A stretch of 64,000 nt of DNA from the NCBI RefSeq assembly GCF_001577835.2, contig NC_029521.1:17576470-17640469 (forward strand). The letters run 5' to 3'. The DNA is from Coturnix japonica. Its lineage: Eukaryota; Chordata; Aves; Galliformes; Phasianidae. A program made the position numbers and the translations under genes. Within the stretch, counting starts at the first letter, position 1; each line of letters opens with the position of its first letter. The notes beneath the pieces are model-generated. The model searched no databases. It was not told where the DNA came from and worked only from the letters and a program-made list of their open reading frames with translations. Shown here in pieces: positions 37,126 to 48,210 of this stretch.

Positions 37126-38992
37126 ATCTTAGCCCTACTGAAGTCACTCGTATAGTTCAAGTCAAAGCCTTACTGGAGTACCACTAACATAATGAATTGC
37201 ACCATGAGAAAGATGTGCTTCATCAAACACATACTATTGCTTTATAGTTGCTAATCAAAATGCTTGAGAAAGCAAGGATTTCAACCATCGCTGGAACATC
37301 TAGAGTGTTTCTTGCTGATAGCTCCACAAGTGTGTTTTATTTAAGTTTTTATTGTTTTTAACACTTCAAAATTTCTAAAAAAGCAACTCATTCCCTTAGG
37401 AGCTAATCCCTTTTACTTCAAGTGTTAGACCTGTCTGACAGCCTCTCTTACCCTACCGTATGGTGGGCACATTGTCATAGCATACAGCCTAGCACCAGTC
37501 CTTCTCCAAACAGGGCAAACCACCCAGCTGAGCACCCTGTCCCTTCTGCTAATGAACTTCATTCTCCAGCAGAGGGGACATTGAAGGGCTGGAGGAGCCC
37601 TGTTTTTCTCTGTTTGTTTGTATGGCAGCGTGATTTTTCCGCAGTGCACTTTAAGGAAGAATTTTCTCTATCGGCTGCCTGGCTCTCATTCTGCAGTCGG
37701 ACTGCATCACCAACAGAACGCTGTTATCTATGAACTGGCTGCAATTTTCAATGTAATTTTTAGCTCTCCAGCAACAGAGGAATACATCTTAGTTATAACT
37801 GCTCAGAAGAGAAAAGATTTTCTCTACTTTGTGTATAATACTAAAGATATTCAGATTTTGAAGTTACAGTGCTTCTTACATACCACCCTTCCAAGACAAA
37901 AATCCAAATGCCACATAGCTGACTTTCTTTTAGACACCAGTCACTGTCAGGCATCTGCAAGCTTCCACTGTTGCTGCCCTTTTGGTTTCGGCAAAGAGTC
38001 ATTAAAACTGGAGGGTTTAATTCCCAGTCTCAATATAATACATCAGGAAGAAGTAATAAGCTCCTTTATGAAGCAATATAGCTCCCCAGTCAAAGAAATG
38101 GCACGCACAACTGATTAAACAAAGGCACACTGGGTTTTTTCCTAAGCATTTTTTTAAGTAAATGGATGAATGTGGGAGAAAGAAAAGGACAAGAAAATAG
38201 GACTGGGAATTCAGAGACAACAGCAGAAATATCATAGGAGAGATCTTGGTCCTCAGGCATCAGGAAGGGGGTCCTGAGAAAAGTCTCCGGAGAGCTCCTT
38301 GAAGCAAGTATTGGCAGAACAGAGCTTGGAGCTGCACACAGCCTCCTGCTGCTTAATTTGCTCTTTGCTCAGGGCAACAAACGCTATGCATTCTCTGCAA
38401 ATAACGACTGAATCAAAGATACCTGCTGCCATTAACAATTTTCTTCCTAAAAAGAAAAATCTGAAAGACTGACATTTTAGGTAAGTGCTGAGGTCAGAAG
38501 TAGTAATAATGCTCTGCTGCACATTTCTGACACTTTTGCCTCCCCTCGGGGGAAGGCAGAGCTGCCTTCATATAACTGTTATATATATTAAGATCTCTCT
38601 CTAGAGAGCAAGCAAGCTCTTCTATAAATAGCTTCTATTCACAGGCGAGCACCACAACCACTTATTCATTCTTTTCATGCTTTACCTGCTGTTTTCAAGG
38701 CTGCCCTGGTGCTAAAAATAGCCTCATGTATTAGCAGAGGGTTGCTATAGATTCTGAGTGGGCGATGCTGGGAAGCGGCTCCATCGCTCTGCTGAGGACA
38801 GGGAGGGCCCACATGGCCGCAGCTCTCAGTGCCATGCTGTGTTTGCCACCTGGGCTCTGCTGCCCTTCCACACTGACACCCAGCTCCAATATTTATGCTG
38901 TTCTAAGGCTGCACTGAACTGCATATTGGAAATGCAAATCACGGATGTGGCATGAGTGAAAGGTTTTGTTTTTCAAACTGTGCTGTTAGATC

Positions 38993-39332
38993 ACTCACTG
39001 CAATGAAAGACAGTGAGGCCCTGGAAGGTGTCCAGGAAATGACAGTGAAGATATGAAGGGTCTGGAGCACAGGTCTTTTGGGGAGCAGCTGAGGTGGGCG
39101 TAGACCTCCCAGATAACAGCAACAGAATGAAAGGAAATGGCTGCAAGTTGTGCCAAGGGATGCTCAGGTTGGACCTTAGGGAATATTTCTTCTCAGAAGG
39201 AATGGTGGTGCACTGGCACAGAATGCCCAGGGACATGGTGGAGTCACCATCCCTGGAGGTGTTCAAGAACCATGGAGGTGTGGCACTGAGGGATTTTTTC
39301 CAACCCTAATGATTCTATGATCACAATACCAC
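38993..39332 (+). mobile_element. CR1 LINE 3' end, plus orientation
   Basis: Contains GAAGGTGTCCAGGAAATGAC-like and TGGACCTTAGGGAATATTTC blocks and GAGTCACCATCCCTGGAGGT, ending AACCCTAATGATTCTATGAT, the CR1 terminal repeat. 5'-truncated, ~340 bp. Confidence 0.9.
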
Positions 39333-40427
39333 AGTCCCTTCATATATTAACAGCACATTAGCTTCTTTTTAAACTGGAAAACAACTTCATATTTTTTTTG
39401 AAGGGCATATTTTTTTCTGCAAGCAGTGATGTTTCCAAGTCAGAAAATATCAAAATGCTTTGCTGGTTGTTCTTACTACAGAGCTGAAAGGATGACAATT
39501 CATCAGCTATTTGATTACCTTCAAGACAGCAATGAAGCCACATCAAAACACTGTACAACATACCGCTGTCTTGGACTGCTGGCAGTTTGTCCTCTGGTAA
39601 CGCTGACAAAGCTAATGTTAATTCTGGAAGCCATCTCTCTGTCTACAATTTAATGGATAATGCAAATGAAAAATTGCTTAGACGTAACTTTCCAGCTCAT
39701 ATATTGCATAAAACAGCAAAGTGCGCTATAGGTAAATTCAATTGGATTGCTAAGGTTATGAAACTTAAGTTTTCAAAATTCATCTGACAGAAAGTTTTGG
39801 AATTATGGGAAGGATGTTGTTTTATCAAATGAAAAGTTGAAGCTTGACAGAAAACTATTCGAAAAATAGTCTCTGTGCTTCAGTATTAGGAACTGAATTT
39901 AATGCTTAATCTCCAAACACAATTTTCCTAGGTTTTAAAACTTTTGTATGGACTATGCCCATATCAAACTAAAATGAGGTATTCAAAATATTTCTCTTTC
40001 TCTTTTGTTCATCGACTCAGATCACGAAAACCTGCCAAATACAGACTGAGGTTCAAGTGAAAGCTGGTTGTATGTGGAAAGAGTAAAACGAGACTAAAAT
40101 GAGATTTCAAAATGTATTTAAATTGATCTTTATACAACTTTAAATAATACACTCCATCTTTTAACAACAGTATATTCGAGGATGGTGTAATGTAGACTCG
40201 TAAGAAAATCCCACTATATGCTAAAGGAAATGGCATTTCACTCAAGTCTCAATTCAAATCCTGACCCTTATCTTACACATGGTTGTATTTTATTTTCAAT
40301 CAATAAAGGCAGTCATCTAGATACTTAACTGTTAATGTTTTAATATATTTCTTGAGAATTAAATGTGGTTTTAGCAAATATCAGGATGTCCCCTAAGATA
40401 TAAGCTTGAATATTTCTTTTTACTTAC

Positions 40428-40506
40428 TGTACTTTCCTCAGCACTTTTTCCAGTCTGTAATTTTTACTTTCAGAGTCACAGGTATTGCACAGGTCAATGC
40501 AGCTGG
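40428..40506 (-). CDS. Candidate Cys-containing exon of the same chain
   Basis: 79 nt flanked by a good acceptor (TTGTTATTTACAG) and an excellent donor (CA|GTAAGT). Only one of the three frames is open. It gives SCIDLCNTCDSESKNYRLEK then VLRKV: three Cys within eight residues followed by an amphipathic, possibly helical stretch. Phase 1 in, phase 2 out. No family recognised. Confidence 0.3.
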
Positions 40507-43500
40507 CTGTAAATAACAAAATTCAATATAAGTAACTAAGTTAGACTAATTGTTCCCTTTTAGAAAAGCTATCCTTCCCTTTCCACTTAGGTGCCATGAA
40601 ATGAATAGTATCCTGGAAATGCTTTTGATAGTAGATAGTATTTCACTACTTCATCTCTGAACAATCTTTGTGATTAAATAACACAAAATTGTATTTAATT
40701 TGAAATATGAGCCATATTATTTCCAAAATCTGGCAAGCAATAGTACCTTTCTTCTAGCGAAAGGACAGTTCTAGCACAATGGCTAATGGTATTATTAAAT
40801 GAGGTCTCACAGTAGTACTGTGTAAGCATGCCCATTAAAAAAAGAAAGTAAAATAGGAATTGTGACTGTTTCATTCTAGTTCATTGTGCAGAGAAGCCTC
40901 TTTATATGCCTGTACACTCCAGTTTGTACTGAATGGTCAACTATTGATCACCTCAACCCAGATACTATCAGCCTCCACATGAAGTTACCGTACTGCTTTA
41001 CTAGGGAAATAATCCCACAGAAATCATAAGGTGGAATGAAGGTTGATTCTGTTTTCATTATGCTTTATTGTGCTCTTATACCTTATCTTAAAAAGATCTG
41101 TCATCTACGTGATTGTAAACGTTTGACTCTGTCATTGTATATTGCAAATGATCACTGTTATTAATTTAATACTTATCTTTGGCACAGCATGGAAAACACT
41201 GTGATGAACATGGCTGACCACTGGCATAAGTTTGCAGAACTGACCTTGGCTCCTGGATTAAGATCTGATCTAGATCTAACTAAGGTTAGATCTTGACTAA
41301 GGTACAACACATCTCTAAAAATACAGGTGTTCTCTGGAACATATACATATGAATAAGACCTTATTCCTCAACCGTATCTTACGCTGCAGACCCCAAGGCA
41401 CCTTTCTTCTCTAGGTTTTCCATCATGCTAGGTAAACCAGCAGTTAACTGCTTACATGACTGAGAAGAGCGTGACTTGTCACCACCTCTTTATGTAGCCT
41501 TCAGGTTCCATACATTCAACTGTAAATTATTTGTACCAGCCCCAATAAGTAAATTATCAGTGAATATATATGCATAGTAGACATTATGCACAAAATTGCA
41601 TGTGTATCAGGAAACAAGAGAATACATCTATTTTTCATTATAAAATTGCTGCAGTTCTCGCATTCTTTTTATTTTCACAGAACTTTACCACTTCAGTGGT
41701 AAAAAACTGAATTTAAAGTGAGCAAACACATTGCTTGTTGCCTTTTTTTGTATTTCCACTTCACTCCATTTCTTTATCTCTTGCTTCTTTCTTTCTTTCC
41801 TTTCCCCCTCATGTAATAACTCTGATACGAAGCCAGAAGAACAGATTTCCCTTTCTCTTGCACTCACAAACACCACCAGTCACTTTCCACCACAGCACAT
41901 CTAGACATAAAGGATTAAGCATTCTTTACTCTCTTAGGAAAATGCTCATACTTTAGGGATTTTGAGCATAATGCATTTCTAAAAGCTCAAGTAAAACCTG
42001 GAATGCTCTGGAGGAGTTGCTTTCTGTACTCTACTTATTTCAAAGCAGTTTGATAAACTAAGAAAGTGTATTTTGTACATAATGGTAACCACTTTTTAAT
42101 TAAATTCTTAACAGACCGAGGTGACTAAACTTGCTCATGCATGCCCACATGTATCTGTTATCTTTAAGTGAACTTTATTCTCAGCATCGCTGCCAGACTT
42201 TAAGACCTGGAGACCAAAATCACCAGCCACACTGCATACAGGGCAATGGGAGAGCCAATTAAAGGACAACAGATAGGAGCTCACACTATAAACTACAACT
42301 AATATATCTCTGGGGAAATTACTAGGTAAAATTATGTACTTCAGGGAAGAAAAAAAAAAAAAAAAGGTATCTATAGAGATAAAATGGCAGGTTGCTTCCA
42401 ATAATTATGATTTCATGAAAGTCTTCTTTATTACTTCCATGACTGCATCAGTTGGTCTTTTCAGGGTCATGCCAGCACTGCATCATTTACAATATACACA
42501 TTAACAAGGGCTTGTAGTCTAGTTTAATGATATTTTTTTGTTTTGGAAAATTCACAGAAATTCTAGGATTCAAGTTACTGCTAGGAGCATTCACCTAAAT
42601 GTAACAGAATGAATGGACAAAATGATCTGGTTTTCACAAGATCACTTGATTTTTACATAACTCCATACACATATCTGAGAAAACTCAGGCATTAGAAAGC
42701 ACAGCACTTCTTATATCTGTGATCCACTAGCATGTTACGAGTGTAAGAGACGCTGCTATCATGAAAAGGCATTAAGCATGTCTTAAACTAGAACAGTTGG
42801 TGATGATGATCATAAGGTTGCTACTCAGCCAACAGTAACAACAAATACGTTTTGTGAATTGCGCTTGAAATGGTAAGGTTTTATGTACATCAAAGTGGAA
42901 CTGACGGAATAAATCAGGTTAGGCTGTATTTTGTAACAACCCAGCATAAACTGGGATTCTATTTACCAATTTGAACAGCTAGGAATAAAGGTGAAATTTC
43001 CTCTTGATTTGTTTTCTGAAGATTTTCAGATCAAACTGTATTTTTAATAAAAGCCTTTTTAAAAAAAAAAATTTTATTTTTTATTTTTCCTTTCTTTCTT
43101 TTTTTTTTTTTTTTAAATCCTATTAGCAGAGCAAGCTTAATCCGGAATTTTAGATGTACACCTGTCGTCTTCTTGGAGGTTTGCATTAGTGCCTGCAAAA
43201 CTAATTCGCAGGTCTGACAATACAGTGGGCAACAAGGGATTGTGAAAATTTGCAGTGGTTCCCTCATGCTCCAAGTACATAAGCTTGGAATAACAGAAGT
43301 CCAAGGGTCAAATCTTCCACATATCCTTTTGTTATACAGCATCAGGGCCACATTTTCAAAAGAATCTAATTTTCCAAATTGTTCATCACGCTGGAGGCCT
43401 TAGTGTTATAGAAATTCTGTCCCTACATAGCAAATTTGACACTGATCTTTAGCAGTGCTAAACAGGAATACTTAAGAGGAAAATTTTCATCAATAAGTGA

Positions 43501-45031
43501 AAATTAGTAAATTTGATATTCTAATAATTATGATTAGATAAGTTATCATTATCTCTATTTTATTTATGCCATAAAAATGATTGTGGTCACTTGTAAAAAG
43601 ATGGGGGAAATTGGAACAAGGGAGGAAACATCTGAACAATCAGATCTTTGTTTCTTAAGGGCACTTTTATAGCAATCACACACTGAAATGGTAGTTGTAA
43701 TTTTGAAATACCATTAAACAGCACGGCTGCTCTCAAAACAAAAGGCAAAGCAAAGTAACAGCTTCTATAGCAGAAAAAAATTCAAAACCAGAAGAGCTTT
43801 TATTGAATGAATTACTTTATCAGCCAAACAAATAAAATGGCACTTGTCTTACAGTACAGCAACATTGACATCTAGTGGCTAGATAAACTCCAAGTCACAC
43901 ATCCTCTGTGGACAAAAAAGTCCTGGGACATAACATTTACAAAATTTGACATAATAAATGTGCATGTCCTCATTGCCTTTTCTTGACATAATCTTTATGT
44001 CATTACAGAACGACTGTAGGCTTAAATGACTAACCCATAATGACCAGTCTCCACCATGGGGACTGGTGAGCAGAAGCCATCATGCCTCAGTGTAGCCCCA
44101 CTGATTCTCCCTGTTTGTTAGAAATTCCTGCAGTTGTGAGTCAGCTGTGCCTTAAGCACAGACCTCTCTTGGGGCTCACTGAAAGGCACAGTTCATTCTT
44201 AAAGTTGTACAGAGATATGTGTAAAAGAAGAAAAACTACGCTCACAGAATGAAATTTTATTGTCATACAGGGACCTATATTCTTCATTCTACTTCATTTT
44301 CTACTAATTACCAGGGGACTTAAAATAGAGGGAGATAAAAATCAGGAATATGAAAGATATCACGAGACTGTCCATACTATGAATATAAGAAATGATTAGA
44401 CAACTTCACATACGTTGAATATAGAAAGAAGCCAATAATGCTAGAAAGTCTTATTTCCTAATTTTTTAACAAAATATCTGGCTTAATGGAGAAAGAGGAA
44501 AGATTAGACATGATAAATCTAATGATAAGTCTGGTGACAAATCAGCTAACCAAACTAACTTTAGTCAAACAGATCAGACGCTATAAGCATAAATATAAGC
44601 AAACTTATTGGAAGAGCTTAGGAGACGATAATCATGGAATTACTGAATAAGTTATTTCTTGAACTTCAGAAATACTATGGGTATGTATGTCTTCCAGTAT
44701 TCAAAGATGTATGACAAAAACAGATGAATTTTTGCCTTCTGTATCAAATGGTTTAGGGCATTAATAATTATCTCAAGTAGCAACAAGAAAGATTTGTCCT
44801 AGACGTTAGGAGAAAAAATATGTACACACCTAAAAGCTTAATAGATTAAGCTATTTATGCTGTGAAAAATCCTCTATTGGAAATTTTTAGGAAGAGCTCA
44901 GGAAGCACACCAGGCACAGCCTTTTAATTCTCTGTCACTGTGACTGAGTACCTTCCTTTGGTATGCACACGGTGTTCAGACTGTCCCTCATGAAGGTATG
45001 GGGGAATTATGTAAATGAACAGGCTGCTTAC
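40507..45031. other. Intergenic between candidate exons
   Basis: AT-rich with A/T homopolymers (42350-42366, 43060-43115). No further exon with matching phases was found. A perfect 9-bp hairpin with a 4-nt loop lies at 41272-41293. Confidence 0.4.
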
Positions 45032-45083
45032 ATAAACATAATGCTACTCCCAATATGACAAGGAAAAAGGTCTGAGATCTGCC
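45032..45083 (-). CDS. Candidate hydrophobic (signal-like) exon of the same chain
   Basis: 52 nt with donor AT|GTAAGC. The frame that exits at phase 1 (as the next candidate exon needs) encodes GRSQTFFLVILGVALCL, a plausible signal-peptide core. The acceptor (GGGTTCAG) has a poor pyrimidine tract, and no start codon is in this exon. This is the weakest member of the chain. Confidence 0.15.
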
Positions 45084-47440
45084 CTGAACCCACAAATGCA
45101 CATTCCAGATGCTGAAATAAACCTTCCTCCCTGCAGCTCAAATGATATGAGTCAATACCTAATCATAAAGCTTTTGATCCCAGCATGTTTTAGTGCCCAT
45201 TTAATAATTTTGAATGACTGAGAAGTGACAAACTCAATCAAATAAAGCCTGTCCTTTTGGTCCTGTTGTTTTTTGGTGTTTTTGTTTGTTTGTTTGTTTT
45301 GTTTTTTTTCATACTGAGACTGTCTCTGTGGTCTGCATAAAGTGATGTGATTGCATAGATAACTTGAAGCAAGGGTGAAGGCAGAGAAGCTGATAGGCTT
45401 GGAATTATTTACAAATCATGGACATTATGTTCTATTAGTGTGAGAATGTTCCTGCTCCACAGTAATTTCCATTTCTTCTTCCCAGAACTTTCTGTGGAAT
45501 TGTTAAACTGAGCTGTCAGAAAACTGAGTAATTGAAGCTGTATAAGAATGTGTCAGTGATCTGAAAACTTAAGAGACAAAACATTTTCTTCTTGGATGCT
45601 TTAATAACATGTCTGACTTAGGCTTTCTGGATGCACTAAGTCTCATACTTGGCCCAATTCTAGATTTAGGTCGGGAGTAAAGGGAGAACTACAGTGACAC
45701 TACCTTCCTTGTGGGCCATGAAGTTCAGGGTTACAGTTAAGAGTATGGTTTCCCATTACTGCTAAGCTGATTTAATTGAGAGCTGTTGCTGGAAGGGTCA
45801 CCTTCATTGCTCACCTACACCTTGTCTCCTGTCCCATTCCTCCCTTCCCAGCCTTGTTTGGCTTTTTTTGCACCAGCATTGTTAGTCATCAGATGCCATA
45901 GCAGGACAATCAAAGGAGTTTGACTGGCTGAAAATCAAATGCTACAGTTCATTAGATGTGATCAAACTAGCATGAGTACAAGTGTGGGAAAAGCAATGCT
46001 CCCCTCAGCAGCAGCCAGAGACTGATGCACCCATAATGGAAAACTGCGCTCCTAAAGGCTGATATAATCCAGTCATGGAAATCCACATTAAAAATGCAGT
46101 GACCCCACCCTGCAAGAAGTGATGCCCATCTCTTTTCCCCTGCATCTTTCAGTCCTATGGGAATCTGATGACAGAATGACTCTTTTTTGGTGCCAAAGAA
46201 CACTGATGCTACATTTAAAGTATGAACTTAGTCCCAAAGGATGGAGCTATAACCCATGCATGAAAGACTAAGGGCAGGCTTGGGTTCAACTTCAGTTTAT
46301 TTAGGAGGTCATTTCTGATCCACTTATCCAGCTGCAGGTTGTAAAGGAGCTTACTGCAGGCTTCATGGGAAAAGCAGTCAGAGTTGGGATGCTTTAAATC
46401 AACAATCAGAAATCAGAAAAGTGTAACACAGTAAAATGAAATTATCTAGCTGCTGTTCCCAGCAAAACCGATTATAAAGTGACTTCAGCATCTACAACAG
46501 TCGCTATAATGAGAATCACTGCAGAAATTTCCTCTGTCCCAAAAAGTTTATATTTTCTATATGCAGGCTTTTGTGGCCACAGCACAGTAAGGAGAGATTG
46601 AAGAATTGCACATCTTCTCTCTACCTTTCCCTCTTTTCTTCAAAGTGCATAATCAATGACAAGCTGGCCCAGTTTCCAGAATCATGCTGGGATTCATTCA
46701 TACTAAAGCAGTCTGCCATTTCCAAAGAGAGGAACAACAAAAAGAAGATGCCTGCTATTACAGCTTCGTGCATATACATTATTTATTTTGAGATATTTGA
46801 ATTATTAACTAGGATAATTCCATTTTTTGCAACAGAGAGTCTCTGCCCTTTAGAAGAAATGGGCCACATTCAGTGGGACTTGAGCAGAACATGGCATGCA
46901 CTCCAACAAGCATGTAAGCACTCTGCTACTTTGCAGGGTACACGGCCCCTAAACCCCTTCAGAGCTAGAAGAACACAGCAAGTGACTGAAACACCAGGGC
47001 AAGATGGAGAATACTTCTTCTGAAACCGAAATTCAGCAGTGGAGATAAGGAGGCACGAAGAGTTCTGTGCAGCGTGATAGTCTCGGTGCATAACAGCAAC
47101 TCCCTACAACAGCTGTTTTCTTTAGTAACAATGAGTACTTCAATTTTTATAAGCTCCCTGCGGGAAGTGAATTAAGACTCCAGGAATCAATAGCACAGTT
47201 GGGAACTCTGATCTGTTCCAGCACAAAGTATCTGCGATGTGTTGAGGCAATCCTGACCTCAGCAGTCAGTCAGAACGCTGGCTCAGGTACGGTGTGCGCT
47301 AACGCTCTATGGCACAGCACCAGCCCCGCGACAGCTGCTTGCTGCATCTGACGGCTTAGTGGTGGAGCCTGCCATCTCCCAGCCAGTTCAGGAGAACTTT
47401 TAGTTCACACAGCTCTTTATCCCGACGCAATCCCCACACT
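45084..47440. other. Intergenic upstream of FRA10AC1
   Basis: Includes a (TTTG)n tract at 45281-45310. The 150-codon plus-strand frame at 46571-47023 looks random. No recognisable gene. Confidence 0.4.
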
Positions 47441-47449
47441 GCCGAACTC

Positions 47450-48210
47450 CACCACCCCCCACCGCTGCTGGTTCCTCATGGAAGCCGCCCATCCCGGCTG
47501 CGAGAGGCAGCAGCGACACTCCGCGCGGCACCTGCACCCCGCGTCCCTCGGCCGAGCCATCGTGACCGAGGGCTCTAGTCGGGCTCCACCGCCGCCCCCC
47601 AAAGCGACCCTTTCCTCCGGGCCGCCGCCCCGCTCCTCACCGTTCCCAACCACCCGCCCCCAGCTCCTCCGGGCGGCACGGCGCCGGGGCTCCCCGCGTC
47701 CTACCTTCCCAGAGGCGGAGAGCGCCGAAGCCGGCGCCGCGCACCGGGTTCCCGGGCGGGGAGACTCCCCTCGCCCCTAAACATGATGAGCGCCTTTCCC
47801 CTCCCCTCCCCGCCGCCGCGGCTCGCCCTCGCCCTCGCCCTCCCCCGCCCCACCGCTTTCCCGCACCCCTCCGCCCGGCAACCCCTGGCGCGGCCCCGCT
47901 CCGCCTCTGCCCCGGGTTTCCGGGAGGGGCCCGCGAGCTGAGCCCGGCACAGCGGACGTCGGAGGCGGCTCGCGTCCACCGGCAGCCGCCACCATGGTGC
48001 CCGGCCAGCTGCGCCTCGCCGCGGCAGTGAGTGGGGCCGGGAGGGAGGGACGGAACGGCGGGACGCGAGGGGCGGGCGGCGCTGCGGGCAGGGTTAGCTG
48101 TAGGCCGCCATTGCGGCGGACGTTCTTTTGTGGGGTGGGAGCCGAGCGGAGTCCGTGGCCTACAAGGCAGCTGTGGGGCCGGGCCGGGCCGGGAGGCTTG
48201 TAGGGGGCGA
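47450..48210 (+). promoter_or_regulatory. FRA10AC1: CpG island / promoter of FRA10AC1
   Basis: Dense CpG and GC boxes, no TATA, around exon 1. Contains a short CTCGCC triplication (47823-47842) and, in early intron 1, GGCCGGGCC-type repeats (48178-48192). A GCCGCCATTG motif at 48103-48112 resembles a YY1 site. In humans the folate-sensitive fragile site FRA10A is a CGG repeat in this gene's 5' UTR; no long CGG tract is present here. The island could also serve a divergent minus-strand transcript. Confidence 0.75.
47994..48026 (+). CDS. FRA10AC1: FRA10AC1 exon 1 (coding part)
   Basis: GCCGCCACCATGG is an optimal Kozak start. It encodes MVPGQLRLAAA, phase 0, donor GTGAGT. In human the start Met aligns with the first codon of exon 2. 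Confidence 0.85.

Noticed and set aside
37618-38118. 166-codon plus-strand open frame
   Set aside because: Begins at TTG, with no usable ATG early and no domain. About this many such frames are expected by chance in 64 kb of six-frame sequence.
41450-41555. Possible extra exon of the orphan minus-strand chain (frame with CMEPEGYIKR)
   Set aside because: Its frame stops before the good donor, and the only alternative donor is weak and leaves the wrong phase.
43850-43910. Minus-strand segment between TTTGTCCACAG and a GTAAGA donor
   Set aside because: All three frames contain stops.
45830-45900. Possible first exon of the orphan chain (MLVQKKPNKAG frame before a GTGAGC donor)
   Set aside because: Phase could be made to fit only by choosing a poor acceptor in the next piece; too many free choices to be credible.
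46571-47023. 150-codon plus-strand frame upstream of FRA10AC1
   Set aside because: Composition looks random, no splice support, and in-frame continuation to the CpG island fails.
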